In this document: positions 9,796-20,740 of the stretch, in pieces
Position numbering within the stretch: position 1 is the first letter of the stretch
How the letters are laid out: each line of letters begins with the position of its first letter
NCBI RefSeq assembly: GCF_000701485.1
Contig: NZ_KL370785.1
Span: 361,217-425,216 of the forward strand
Direction of reading: 5' to 3'
Length of the DNA: 64,000 bases
Source: Mycoplasmopsis sturni DSM 22021
GTDB taxonomy: Bacteria > Bacillota_I > Bacilli_A > Mycoplasmatales > Metamycoplasmataceae
The notes under the pieces: model-generated
The model's database searches: none
Told to the model about the DNA's origin: nothing
What the model saw: the letters and a program-made list of their open reading frames with translations, nothing else
Made by a program: the position numbers and the translations under genes

Positions 9796-11232
9796 TTAAA
9801 TATTTTCTTGAGCTTTTTTAGCTTGTCTTGCTCTTAAAAGAAGGTAAGCAATAACAGCAATTCCGACAAAAACTAAAATAATAACTACAAAAAATAAATA
9901 TGAAAATTGATAATTCGTTTTGTTAAATAAAGTAATCATCGCAATTGAATAAACCAATCCCATGAATTGAAAAATAATCATGGTAATTCCAGCAAAAAAA
10001 GCATATTTTTCTTTTGGAATAGTACGATAAGAATAGTCAAAATACACAGGTAAAAACATCGAAAATAAGAAATATTGAATAAAAGTTCCTGCCAAAAAGA
10101 TTCCTAAAACTAATTTTTGATGTGTATATGCAAAGATTCCTTTATCCATGTTTGTTTGTAATTGGGTTGATAAAATTTCTCTTGCTTTTTCTAGATTTGC
10201 ATTAGAATCAAAAGATCCAAAAAGACCTATGTTGGTTTTGAATCCACCAAAGGCAAAAAGTAGAAAAATAAATAAAGCAATTGAAACAACCGCAAAAAGA
10301 ATTGATGTTGTAATAAGAATTTTCTTACCAAGTAAGAAAATAACAATTGAACCTAAACAAAGGGCTACACCAATTACGATAAGATAAATTGAGACTCAGG
10401 TTTCTACGTTTGCTGAATTTTTAGTTTCTAAAAATAAATTGGTCACAAATTGTGTGTTTGTACCAAAACGAGGCACGAAGGTAATTGCTGAAAACAACGC
10501 TAAAGCAACTAATATAGTAAAAGTATATATTAAGGTTTTAGAGTGTCTTTTGATTTGAGGTTTTGAAGAAATTTCAACTTCTTTATCAAGTAATTTAAAT
10601 CCACGATAAAGAGCCGCACTAATTAAATAAGCAATTGCTAAAATTAATGTTGATCATTGAAAACCAATCAATTTAACAAAACCTAAACTAGCAACAGCTG
10701 CAACTAAATATGAAATACTAGTTGCAAAGTTATTAATTCTATTGTAAGTATTTATCTGTTTCTCATCTTGAGAAATACGATAAACAATTTGTTTTAATGC
10801 TAAGAATCTTCCTGCATTAAAAACGTTTCATAAAATAACAACAAGATAAATTGTAATAATCAAGGGACTTTGTCCCAACACTACATTTTTTAATTCTGGT
10901 TTATTGAGTGTAAAAATAGCTACCAACACCGCAATAAAAAGTAAAATAGAACTGATAATTTCCGAGACGACAATAATGGTTCGGTGATTAAATTTTTTAA
11001 TGATTAGCGGGGCCACCGCAAAGGCAATCAATGTTGGTAAATACCTTAATATTTGAACTAACGCGGCCATTCAAACTTGACCTGTATTGTTTAAGGCATA
11101 TAAGGTACTAGTAACATTAAATGTTTCAATAGCAGTTTGTGAAATAACCATTGCTAAGGCAAAAATTAACATATTCCAGACTACTGGTTTATTTTCACGA
11201 AAACTGTTAATTTTCATTAAAATTGAGTTCAT
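9796..11232 (-). CDS. Major facilitator superfamily-like transporter, substrate unknown
   Basis: 478 aa with about twelve predicted transmembrane helices in two halves, separated by a hydrophilic loop near the middle (KEVEISSKPQIKRHSK). A basic inter-helix loop with a conserved look (IIKKFNHRTIIVVSE) falls where MFS proteins have the helix 2-3 motif. ATG at 11232 is preceded by AAGGAAT. Several TGA Trp codons split it. It looks like the multidrug or enterobactin-exporter style of MFS protein, but no substrate can be deduced. It is single-gene, divergent from the hydrolase at 11464. Confidence 0.8.
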
Positions 11233-11463
11233 ATTAATTCCTTAAAAATTTGTATAAATTAATTACTAATTATACCCATTAAATTATATTAACGAAAACA
11301 ATATAATTTAATAAAATTGGTGCTTTTTGATAAATTTACACATCACTTTTAATTTTTATCAAAATTAACAAATTATAAAGTGCAAACATTTCCAATTATG
11401 ATTATTTTTTTATATTGAATAAATTAAAATAAAGGTAAAATACTAAAAAACTAAGGAGCCTTT

Positions 11464-12270
11464 ATGATTGGAAAATTTATATATAAAAATCTAGAGCTTG
11501 AAACACTAGAAATAAATTCAAACTCAGATAAAACAATTTTTTTAATCCATGGATTTACGGCTGATTTTAATAATTTAAAAACAATCACCGAAACATATCA
11601 AAAAGATTTTAATATTTATTCAATTAACCTTCCGGCCCATGGCAAAAGTCCGGCAACAGAAGAAGTGATGACTCTAGAAAATTACATCAATATTTTGGTA
11701 GGTTTTATCAAAGAAAAAGATTTGAAAAATATTTATTTAGTTGGCCACTCTATGGGAGGGCTTCTAGCTTCTTTAATTGTAAATAAGATCGAAAATAGAG
11801 TTGTAAAAACTTTATTAATTGCCCCTGCTAATTTAACATCTATTGAAATAAAAGACAAACTCGAGTACGCTTTTTCAAATACCACTTTGTGATCCAAAAT
11901 CACATTCTTACGTTTATCTACTCACAACATGTTCAAATTTCTTTTTGATAAAAAATTTAAAGCAGCTTCAGCTAAATGATGAGAAGAGCATAAACAATAT
12001 ACTTCAATGCTTACTAAATTAGGAAGAGTCGTACTTGACAAAGATGTCTTGATCAAAGAAGAAGAAGAATTAAAAAAATATAAGAAACCGCTTGCAATTT
12101 TATATGGTAGAAGTGACCAAATTATTTATCAGAAAAAAATTGGTGCTTATTATTTAAAAATTAAACCTTCTGCTCAACTTTATGTTATCCCAAAATGTGG
12201 ACACAACCCATGAAGAGAAAATAAAAAAGGCGTAATTTCGGCATTAAATGAATTTTTCTATCAAAAATAA
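11464..12270 (+). CDS. Alpha/beta hydrolase (esterase/lipase type)
   Basis: 268 aa. The oxyanion-hole motif FLIHGFT is near residue 29 and the nucleophile elbow GHSMGG near residue 97. The acid is likely in LYGRSDQII and the catalytic His in CGHNPW near the C-terminus. AAGGAG lies 7 nt before the ATG. Three or more TGA Trp codons lie between residues 142 and 182. Mycoplasma genomes carry several such lipase/esterase-like hydrolases of unknown substrate; this one has no signal peptide, so it is cytosolic. Confidence 0.88.
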
Positions 12271-12298
12271 AAGCCGCTAACTTTACATTAAGATGCAA

Positions 12299-12328
12299 AT
12301 AAAAAGATCCGAGATGGATCTTTTTATT
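12299..12328. terminator. Bidirectional terminator
   Basis: Stem AAAAAGATCC / GGATCTTTTT between convergent genes; it reaches into the stop codon of the minus-strand gene. Confidence 0.8.
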
Positions 12329-12785
12329 TGCTACATTCTTGGGTAAGTTGGTCTATTTCTACTTGATCAGCATTGATAATTTGGTTTTTGAGACTACTTG
12401 TTAGTTTTTGCTCATTATTAAGTTTGGCAATTAGACTATTTTTACTAAGAAACAAATGATTAATTTCTGATCACAGTTTATTGTAAGATTCTTCTAAATC
12501 CCGGGTAGAGAGTTGTTCTTTGGTTCCATCGGGATTATTTTTAATTAATTTAAGAGACTTAACTTTATTTAAGAAATCAAGCTTCAATTGAGTTCCTAAA
12601 AGATTTGACTCATTAATAGTTTCAGATAAAGTGATTTCTTTTGATTTAGGAAATTCTGATTCTTGATTTTTTTGATTATTATAATTGTTAATACGTTGTT
12701 TCATAACAATTGTATAGGTTGAAATCGAAGCTAAAACCAAAGCGCCTACAATAGTTCCTAAAATAAGTCCAATTTTCTTTTTCAT
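12324..12785 (-). CDS. Membrane-anchored protein, unknown function
   Basis: 153 aa, start MKKKIGLILGT at 12785. A single N-terminal hydrophobic segment (about residues 5-27) without a lipobox cysteine suggests a membrane anchor. The rest is hydrophilic and helical, with many Lys, Glu, Asn and Gln, and could form a coiled coil. One TGA Trp codon is present. A longer upstream reading from 12923 would run into the infC promoter region and is less likely. No family recognised. Confidence 0.6.
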
Positions 12786-12870
12786 ATTCTTTATTATATT
12801 AAAATAGAGAATCTTTTGTCGGAAAAATGTAACTAAAAGTTCTATAAAAACTAGTAATAAAAATATATTT

Positions 12871-12899
12871 TTAGTGATAAAATTAAATAGCAATATAAA
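12871..12899 (+). promoter_or_regulatory. Likely promoter of infC-rpmI-rplT
   Basis: TTAGTG (12871-12876) and TATAAA (12894-12899) are spaced by 17 nt, just upstream of the structured leader. Confidence 0.45.
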
Positions 12900-12917
12900 T
12901 TTAATTGCAGAAAGTAG

Positions 12918-13040
12918 AATCACTTCTCACCTGATGGACAATATCCTTGGGTTTAGCTACAATTAAATGTATCATTTTTAGTTTATTTTTGCACTGGATT
13001 TGATACCTTTTTTAGTAGAGAAGTGGGTAACCACTTTTTT
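12918..13040 (+). promoter_or_regulatory. infC operon leader with competing terminator and antiterminator
   Basis: Near the 3' end, AAGTGG-GTAA-CCACTT followed by six T is a compact intrinsic terminator (about 13020-13040). The segment CACTTCTC at about 12920 is complementary to GAGAAGTG at about 13016-13023, which overlaps the 5' arm of that terminator. The two pairings exclude each other. In Firmicutes this operon is autoregulated by L20 or L20-dependent attenuation at its leader; this layout fits that logic. Confidence 0.6.
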
Positions 13041-13066
13041 AAATACATTTATTTAAGGAGTTTATT

Positions 13067-13690
13067 ATTCAAAGTCAAAGAAAATCACGTAAACCAGTTG
13101 CTGAACACTATGTAAATTCAGCAATTCCGTTTAAGCAAGTCTTTTTAATTGGTTCTGACGGGGAACAACTGGGTGTTAAATACACAAAAGAAGCAATTGA
13201 ATTGGCAAAAGAAGAAAAGAAAGATCTTGTACTAATTGCAGCAGAACCTAAACCGGTTGCACGTATTTTAGATTACGGTAAATTTAAATATGACCGTAAG
13301 AAAAAACAAAAAGAATTAAAAGAAAAGCAAACTAATGTTCAAAACCGTGAAGTTCGTTTAACACCTATGATCGGAGATAATGACTTAATGGTTAAGAGCA
13401 AAAAAGCTCGTGAGTTCTTACTAAAAGGTGACCGTATTAAAGTTTCCTTAAAACTTAGAGGTCGTGAGATTGGTAGAAAAGATTTAGGGCTAGCTACTTT
13501 AGATAAATTTTTCAAAACCCTTGAGGATATTGCTGAAATTACTAAAGAAGCTAAATTAGTCAATGAACGTTTCTTAGACATGAATCTCCAACCAAATAAA
13601 CAAAAAATCGCTAGATACTTAAAAGAATTAAATTCTGAAAAAGAAATTAAATCTAAAGAAGGAGACGAAAATGCCAAAAATGAAAACTAA
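13067..13690 (+). CDS. infC: Translation initiation factor IF-3
   Basis: 207 aa starting at the unusual codon ATT (13067), 6 nt after AAGGAG. Non-AUG starts such as AUU are a known feature of infC, used for IF3 autoregulation. The N-terminal domain ([19 protein letters not shown]), linker ([15 protein letters not shown]) and C-terminal domain (SLKLRGREI) match the family. IF3 binds the 30S subunit and controls start-codon fidelity. It overlaps rpmI by 20 nt, so the three genes are tightly coupled. No upstream in-frame ATG exists before a stop codon. Confidence 0.95.
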   Translation: MQSQRKSRKPVAEHYVNSAIPFKQVFLIGSDGEQLGVKYTKEAIELAKEEKKDLVLIAAEPKPVARILDYGKFKYDRKKKQKELKEKQTNVQNREVRLTPMIGDNDLMVKSKKAREFLLKGDRIKVSLKLRGREIGRKDLGLATLDKFFKTLEDIAEITKEAKLVNERFLDMNLQPNKQKIARYLKELNSEKEIKSKEGDENAKNEN

Positions 13691-13859
13691 AAGCGCACTT
13701 AAAAAGCGTATTAAAGTTACTGGAACTGGTAAAGTTTTAAGAGAACAAGCTTTCCGTTCACACTTAGCCCAAAATAAAACAACCAAACAAAAACGTCACG
13801 CTAGAAAAGCTACCCTTATGTCAAAAAGTGATCTTAAAAGATTCAAACACATGTTCTAA
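13671..13859 (+). CDS. rpmI: 50S ribosomal protein L35
   Basis: 62 aa, [20 protein letters not shown], normal length and very basic. It starts inside the infC coding region, where AAGGAG within the infC codons serves as its ribosome binding site. It is part of infC-rpmI-rplT. Confidence 0.97.
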   Translation: MPKMKTKSALKKRIKVTGTGKVLREQAFRSHLAQNKTTKQKRHARKATLMSKSDLKRFKHMF

Positions 13860-13922
13860 TTTGACTGTTGTTGATTTATTTAAAATGATATTTAATGAAA
13901 ATTAATAGAAAGGAAAATAATT

Positions 13923-14270
13923 ATGGCAAGAGTTAAAGGTGGAACAGTTACAAGAGCAAGACGTAAAAGATGAATTAAATTAGCTAAAGGATACTTTGGG
14001 CACAAATCAATTGGTTACAAAGTTGCAAAACAAGCGGTTGTTAAATCATGAACATATGCTTTCAGAGACCGTAAACAAGTTAAAAGAAACTTTAGAAAAT
14101 TATGAATCGCTCGTATTAATGCTGCAACAAGAATGCACGGAATGAGCTATTCACAATTTATGAATGGACTTAAAAAAGCAAATGTTGCAATCAACCGTAA
14201 AATGCTTTCAGAATTAGCTATCCAACAACCAGAAACATTCAAAATGTTAATTGATTTAGCTAAAAACTAG
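13923..14270 (+). CDS. rplT: 50S ribosomal protein L20
   Basis: 115 aa, [20 protein letters not shown], with the usual basic helical N-terminus. Three TGA Trp codons break it into short pieces in the standard code. An AGAAAGG site lies 11 nt upstream. L20 binds 23S rRNA early in assembly and in many Firmicutes represses this operon. The stop lies within the operon terminator. Confidence 0.97.
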
Positions 14271-14293
14271 TGCAAGGAATTGCACTTTTTTTG
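14269..14293 (+). terminator. Terminator of infC-rpmI-rplT
   Basis: Stem AGTGCAA / TTGCACT, loop GGAA, then a T run. It begins in the rplT stop codon. Confidence 0.9.
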
Positions 14294-14324
14294 TGCATTT
14301 TTTTAAAATTTTCTTAAAACAAAA

Positions 14325-14936
14325 ATGATGAGAATTTATAAATTTTTTTATTTAGCAAGTGTTTCTTTATTTTTGCCTTCATGTCAAGTAACTCAACCAC
14401 ACACCATGAATTTAGGTGCTATTTCCTTAAACAATTCTGCTTATTCAGTTTTGAAAATCATTGATGGGGATACTATCGAAATTGAAATTAATAACAAAGT
14501 TCAAAAAGTTCGCTTATATGGAATAGATACACCAGAAACACTAAAATTGGGACAAAAACAAAAATTAGCACTTTATGAAAATTTTTTTGCTCAAAAAGCA
14601 ACTTTACAATTAAATGAACTTATAAAATTTCCTCAAAATAACAAAATTTATATGCGAAGTGAAGCTCTTGATAAATATGACAGAATTGTCGCAACGATTT
14701 CACTTGAAAACACACTAAGTGATTTTACAAAAACTCTAAATTATCAAATGGTAAAAAATGGCTTTGCTCGTGTTGCTTATATAACTCCTTTTAAGGGCCC
14801 TTTTCAAACTAAAAATAAGTCGCAAAAACAAGCTTACCAATTACTAAAAGAAGCACAAAATCAAGCCAAAAGAAAAAAGATCGGTATTTGACAATACCCA
14901 GAAAAATTAATATTTTTTAAAAGATGAGGGAAATAA
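14325..14936 (+). CDS. Secreted lipoprotein nuclease, staphylococcal thermonuclease family
   Basis: 203 aa. The N-terminal signal ends in the lipobox LPSC (Cys about residue 20), so the enzyme should be anchored outside the cell. The SNase fold shows IIDGDTIEI, KVRLYGIDTPET, YDRIVATI and a later GFARV segment, matching the Ca2+-binding and catalytic Arg/Glu positions. Such surface nucleases let mycoplasmas digest host nucleic acid for import, in keeping with the salvage genes nearby. Two ATG codons are adjacent; the second works equally well. Two TGA Trp codons are in the C-terminal end. Confidence 0.88.
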
Positions 14937-14955
14937 AATAGTAAAATTAAAAAAT

Positions 14956-16149
14956 ATGAAAAAACTACCTAAATTAACTAAAAAAAATCAGTTAAACAAC
15001 AGTGGTAACACTGGTAATTTTTTCACTGCCAAATTCTCTAGAATTATTAAAGGGAGTTGACAAAGTACTGTACCTAAATTTCGTGAACTTGGACTTTTTC
15101 AAAAATGAACAATTCGTAGAATGGTGCTAGTTGCTATTTTAATTTCCATTTCGGTAACCTTTACCATTATTTCTTCACAATTAGTTCCGCTGATTGCTTT
15201 ACCAACTTATAAATTCTCATTTATTGGATTACCAATTAAAATTACAGGATTTATTTTTGGTCCTGTTATTGGAGTTTTTGTTGGAATAATTTCTGATTTA
15301 CTTTCTCTTCTTTTCATTCCGCCAGCAGCTTATAATACATTTTATACGGTTGCAACAGCAATAAATGGATTAGTGTCAGGAATTTTTGGTTGATTCTTTG
15401 TTAGATTTTTAAACTATTGATTTAGCAAAAAAGTAAAAATAGAAGAATATGAATATAAAATTTGAAACTTAGGTACTAAATTACTTAAGAATAATCAAGA
15501 ATATGAAGTTGTTAAAAAAGAAATTGCCTCTTTAGAAGAAGCATTAATGATTCATTTTGATCCTCAAGTACAAAAACAAATCTTTAAATTGGAAAAAAGA
15601 GAACAAAAACTGGAAAAGTTAATTAAACATTATGCAACTAAAATAATTAAATATCGTAATAAAATGGACTTTGTATCTCGTTATGGTACCGGTTCAACAC
15701 TAAAAAATATTAATACTGTTGTAAGTGTTGCATTTTTATTAATGATTATTGTTATTGTAACTTCAATTTTATTTCAACTTAGTGATCAAGATATAGCAAG
15801 AAGCAAAATCAACAATAGATATGTGCTTTTAACCTTAATGATTTCTGGTTTTCTAACAATGATTATTTTCATTATCATTTGTCGTTTTAAAATGAGTTCA
15901 GAGAAGTTTCTAGTTATTGTCCCTATTGTTGTTTTTTCAGCTTTTTTAGAGTTAATTAACGTTCCTATTTTATCGTATGCTGATCTTAAATCATTAGGGG
16001 ATGATAAGAGCCAAAGTGTATTATTTTGAGTAATGCAACACGTTCTTTTTAGTCCAATCAAAATTTGATTTAATATCTTTGTAATATACTTCTCTTACTC
16101 AGTAATTTCAAGATTGATCAACAAAAATAGTAACATTTCGTACAAATAG
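14956..16149 (+). CDS. ECF-type transporter S component (substrate-binding membrane subunit), large variant
   Basis: 397 aa. A 50-residue basic N-terminus precedes the first helix. The core PTYKFSFIGLPIKITGFIFG followed by GPVIGVFVGIISDLL is the S-component signature. The second half has a charged, coiled-coil-like stretch (about residues 165-240) and then more helices, which makes it about twice the size of a typical S component. EcfT and EcfA genes are not nearby. The gene lies 8 nt before the OppF-like gene, so they are co-transcribed. The ligand cannot be predicted; a vitamin or nucleobase is typical of the family. Confidence 0.75.
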
Positions 16150-16157
16150 AGCATTTT

Positions 16158-18593
16158 ATGGAACACCAAAGACTTCTACTTACTATTGAAAATTTTTTCT
16201 ATGAATCAAAGAAAAACGGTGAAAACCGTTTTTTAAACATACCAAAGTTAAATATTTACAACAAAGTGCCTACTGCTTTTTATATTAACCCTAAATATAA
16301 TTCTGGTTTTTATGAATTATTTTGAGAAGGATTCACAAATAATAAAAGCAATATAGCCCTAACTATGTTTTCTCAAACTGAAAAAAATCCATTTGAGTAC
16401 ACATTAAGTTATAATCCCGTAATTTCTAAAGATATTGACTATTTGAAAATCACAACAATTACAGATAATTACGACAATAATTTGCCTATATACACAATAT
16501 GAAAAGATTGTTTAAAAGAATATTCAGATAGCGAAAACTATAAAGAAGAAATTAAAAAGCTCTTTAATGAAGAAAAATTCAATAGCAGAATCCCTCTTTA
16601 CAATGCTTTAATTCAAAAAAGTGAAAATATTATTGCATTAAATTCTAACTATTTAAAAGCTTTGAAAATTTGTAGACGTGAACTAAAAAATAACAAAAGC
16701 AAAATGACTTCAACAAGAGTAATTCAAATTATTGATGAATTTACCGATTTCTTATATAACAAAATTCAAAATCAACAATTGGACAATTTCTTAGACATTG
16801 TTCAAGTTTTAGAAAATAAATATAAAAGCTTTGTCAAAAATGAGCATCCTTCAAATTTACTAATTCAAAAAGAATTAATTAAACAAAGCGAAATTAAGCT
16901 CAAATTTGTTAACCAAATTAACAAAACTTCAATTAATAAAGTTTACAATGATATTAAAGTTAGAGATTTAAATACTGAAATTCAATTTTATAAAGATTAT
17001 CTCAATGGATTGCACGACCAATCAACTAGTTATGTAAATTCAATTATTCTAAGAATTAAAAAAGAAATTAAAACTTCCAAAAAACAATTAAAAAACAATA
17101 AACTTAGTTATTTTGATAAAGATAAAATTCAACAAAATATTTTTTACAACTCAAAAATTCTCGGGTGCTGAAAGAAAAACAAAAAATACATTCGTTATGC
17201 TTCAATTGATAATATTAGAAATTTAGATCAGTCTTTATATTCAGATAAAATGTTTTTTAAAATAAATTTTCACAAAAAACTTTCTCAACTCAATCTGCTA
17301 GCTAAATCTTTAGTTAGCTTACAAATTAAAAGAGACTTTGATGAAAAGGCAAAAAAATTATGAGAAGAATCAAGACAAAAGAAAATTTCAATCACAAGAA
17401 GAATTAATAAAAATGAAGCAGCTATTAGTGCAATGTCAAAAAATTCATATAAGCAAGTAATTACAGTTGAAAATAATTTAGAGCGGCAAAAATTACAAGA
17501 AACAATCAAACTTGCAGAAGCCGAGGTTCAATGAATCCTTTACTCAGAAAATCGTTTGTATCAAAATGTAATGAAAACCAAAAACAACCAAATCAAAAAA
17601 TTAATTGAAATCTTAAAAGTAGTAGATAAAGAATCACGATCATTTTTTAATTTTTTTGAAAAATATATAGATGAAATTGGCATTGGGGACATTGTTAGAA
17701 AATCTAATCCTTATCTTTATTTGAGATCTTTTTTCACCCAATTTCAAAGCATTGAACTTTTTAACAAATTTGCAATTATGCTTGCGGAATTTTTAATTGA
17801 TAAAAACGGTTTATCAACCAAAATGATAGATTATTTTGCTGCATGCATTAGATTCGTTAGAGCCTTAAATTATCTTTCAGTTAACCGTGAAAAATTATTT
17901 GAGCCCTTTAGTAATTTAGCTAATCTTGATCGAGTAAAGTTTAAGTTAATTAAATACTATTTAAACAAAACCAAATTAATTTTTATAGAAGACTCAAATA
18001 ACATTATTAGTTATAAAGTTAAAAGTGATTTTTTAAGAGTTTTTAAAAATATGGCAAATGATAATGAAATTTCATATGTTTTATTAACTAATGATTTAGA
18101 ATTCATTAAAGAAAACTTTTATCAAGTTCATATTATGTTTCATAATACTTCAATTGAAGGCGGTAAATTTGATACTTTATCAAAAAGACCGGTGCACCCT
18201 TTATTAAAAAGTATTTTAGAAAATTCAGTGCAAGCTTACAAAATACCTAAACAAAATCTTTCTTATATTTATAACGATATTATTGATATTGATAAAAAAG
18301 AAAATCATTATATTTATGCATCATTTAAAGAGTTTCAAAAATGAACCAATAGATTTTATAAAAACAAAATAAATGATTTTGAAGATGATTTACCTCAAGA
18401 CTGAGAAACTTTTAACCAAAAAAGACAAGAATATATTAAAGACAACTTTGTATCCTATTGAGAAACTAAAGAAATAATTTTGACTGATTATAACATCCAA
18501 GCAAATGTGTTTAACACTGAAATTCCAAAGGATTTTGAACACAATGCAGATGATCCTTTACATTCTGAAGAAGTTCAAGAACTTCTTTTCTAA
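16158..18593 (+). CDS. Large degenerate ABC-ATPase-like protein (OppF-type remnants)
   Basis: 811 aa, highly charged, with about ten TGA Trp codons. I see OppD/OppF-like traces at both ends. In the C-terminal part, FSNLANLDRV (about residue 582) fits the signature motif, LIFIEDSNN (about 606) fits Walker B, LTNDLEFIKENF (about 644) fits the H loop, and EGGKF followed by RPVHPLLKSIL (668-685) fits the Opp C-terminal zinc-associated tail. The N-terminal region has NPKYNSGF where a P loop would sit, lacking the GKS/T residues. Residues 120-500 are long helical, coiled-coil-like sequence. It is probably non-hydrolysing. It shares an operon with an S component; its role is unknown. Confidence 0.6.
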
Positions 18594-18595
18594 CA

Positions 18596-18618
18596 AAAGT
18601 ACTATAGGTACTTTTTTT
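18596..18618 (+). terminator. Terminator after the OppF-like gene
   Basis: Stem AAAGTAC / GTACTTT with a T run. Confidence 0.8.
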
Positions 18619-18728
18619 GTGAAAAAATTTCTCAAAAAATATTATTGCATTGCAAAAATGATAAAATTTAAAATGTAATATCTATATAAAAATAGATGTG
18701 TGCTAACGGTAAAAAATGGAGGTAAAAA

Positions 18729-19433
18729 ATGACACCACACATTAATGCAAAACAAGGAGAAATTGCTAAAACAGTTATTATGCCAGGAGATCCTTTAAGA
18801 GCGAAGTTTATCGCTGAAACTTATTTAGATCCTGGATTTAAATTAGTAAGTTCTGTAAGAAATATGTTTATGTATACAGGTACTTACAAAGGAAAACCTA
18901 TTACAGTTGCTGGTTCAGGAATGGGATGTCCTTCAATAGGAATTTACTCATATGAATTATTCAAATTCTATGATGTTGATAGAATTATCAGAATCGGTTC
19001 AGCTGGTTCATACTTAAAAGATCTTGGTCTTTACGAGGTTGTACTAGCAACAGAAGCATACGCTGACAGTGATGCTTTTAGAAGAATTGCTCTTGGAAAA
19101 GACGGAAATATTGCTCTTCCTTCTCAAAGACTTAATGATGAAATTAGAGGGATTGCTTCAAGACTTGGAACTAAATTAAACGAAGGAAGAGTTCATTCAT
19201 CTGACGTATTTTACTCAGCCCTTTCAATTGAAGAAAGAATTAAACTTTCTCAATCAATTTGTGTAGAAATGGAATCATACGCTTTATTTACAAACGCTGA
19301 AGCAACAGGTAAAGAAGCAGCATGTCTTCTTACAATTTCAGATAACTTAATTACACGTGAAGAAACAAGTGCTGCAGAAAGACAAACAGCATTTACCAAA
19401 ATGATGGAGATTGCTCTTAACTTAGCAAAATAA
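18729..19433 (+). CDS. deoD: Purine-nucleoside phosphorylase DeoD
   Basis: A 234-aa hexameric-type enzyme that phosphorolyses purine (deoxy)nucleosides to base and (deoxy)ribose-1-phosphate. TPHINAKQGEIAKTVIMPGD, GDPLRAKF, VAGSGMGCPSIGIYSYEL and CVEMESYALF are the family landmarks, with the catalytic Asp in TISDNLIT. GGAGGT is 8 nt upstream. It is first of the deoD-pdp-deoC salvage operon, 3 nt before pdp. Confidence 0.97.
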   Translation: MTPHINAKQGEIAKTVIMPGDPLRAKFIAETYLDPGFKLVSSVRNMFMYTGTYKGKPITVAGSGMGCPSIGIYSYELFKFYDVDRIIRIGSAGSYLKDLGLYEVVLATEAYADSDAFRRIALGKDGNIALPSQRLNDEIRGIASRLGTKLNEGRVHSSDVFYSALSIEERIKLSQSICVEMESYALFTNAEATGKEAACLLTISDNLITREETSAAERQTAFTKMMEIALNLAK

Positions 19434-19436
19434 TAT

Positions 19437-20732
19437 ATGCGTGTAGTTGATATTATTGACAAAAAAAGACACAACCACGAATTAACAAATGAAGAAATTA
19501 AATTCCTAATTAATTCATATGTAGCTGGTAAAGTGCCAGACTACCAAATGAGTGCTTTTTTGATGGCCGTTGTTTTTAATTCAATGAACCCTAGAGAAAT
19601 TGCTCAAATGACTAAATACATGATGTATTCAGGTGATATAATGGATTTATCAACCATACCCGGTATTAAAGTGGATAAACATTCTACTGGTGGAATTGGT
19701 GATAAAACCACCTTATCGGTAGCCCCTATTGTTGCAGCCCTTGGTGCTCCAGTGGCTAAGATGTCTGGTAGAGGATTGGGTCACACCGGTGGAACAATTG
19801 ACAAACTCGAATCAATCCCGGGATTTAAAGTTGAATTGACAGAGGAACAATTTAAAGAACAAGTTAAAAATCATAAAATTGCAATAATTGGACAAAGTGA
19901 ATCGCTTGTTCCTGCTGATAAAAAACTTTATGCTCTTAGAGATGTTACAGCAACTGTTGAAAGTATTCCTCTAATTGCATCAAGTATCATGTCTAAAAAA
20001 TTAGCTACAGGATCAGATGCCATTTTACTTGATGTAAAATGTGGTAATGGAGCTTTCATGAAAGACTACAAATCAGCAAAAGAACTAGCTACCACAATGA
20101 TTAACATCGGAAAAGAACTTAATGTTGATGTAAGAGCTGAAATTACTAATATGTCAAGACCAATTGGTCGTGAAATCGGTAATAAAAACGAAGTTCTCGA
20201 AGCTATTGCAACCTTAAAAGGTCAAGGTCCAGATGATTTTAATGAATTGGTATTTTCATCATGCGCTACTATCTTAGAACAAGCTAAAATCGCTTCAAAT
20301 CACCAAGAAGCCCACGCAATGGTTCAAGAAGTAATCCAAAACGGTAAAGCATTAGAAAAATTTTATGAATTTGTTCAACTTCAAGGCGGAGATATCAAAG
20401 CTATACAAGATCCTCGCTTTTGAAATCCTAAATACAAATTAGAAGTAAAATCAGAAAAACAAGGATACCTAGAAATTTTCGATGCTTTAACTTTTGGAAT
20501 TGTTTCAATGAAATTAGGAGCCGGAAGAAAAACCAAAGAAGATTCAATTGACTTTGAAGCCGGAATTACTCTTAATAAAAAAACCAATGAATTGGTAAAT
20601 AAAGGTGAAACTTTATTTACCTTATACTCATCAAATCCAATTGATGAAAATCTTATCGAAGAACTCAAATTGGCTTATAAATTTAATGAAACACCAATTG
20701 ATAATAAAATTATCTTAGATAAGCTAAAATAG
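19437..20732 (+). CDS. pdp: Pyrimidine-nucleoside phosphorylase
   Basis: 431 aa. It degrades thymidine, deoxyuridine and uridine to base and sugar-1-phosphate. The family signature [17 protein letters not shown] is intact, and [11 protein letters not shown] forms the phosphate site. One TGA Trp codon (20421) splits the frame. It is placed between deoD and deoC, so sugar phosphates from both purine and pyrimidine nucleosides reach DeoC. Assignment to Pdp rather than strict thymidine phosphorylase (deoA) follows the mycoplasma norm and is inference. Confidence 0.95.
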
Positions 20733-20740
20733 GAGATAAA

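Noticed and set aside
10148..10387. Plus-strand ORF of 79 codons
   Set aside because: It lies opposite the MFS transporter gene, with no ribosome binding site or recognisable product.
13339..13677. Minus-strand ORF of 112 codons
   Set aside because: It is the antisense shadow of infC.
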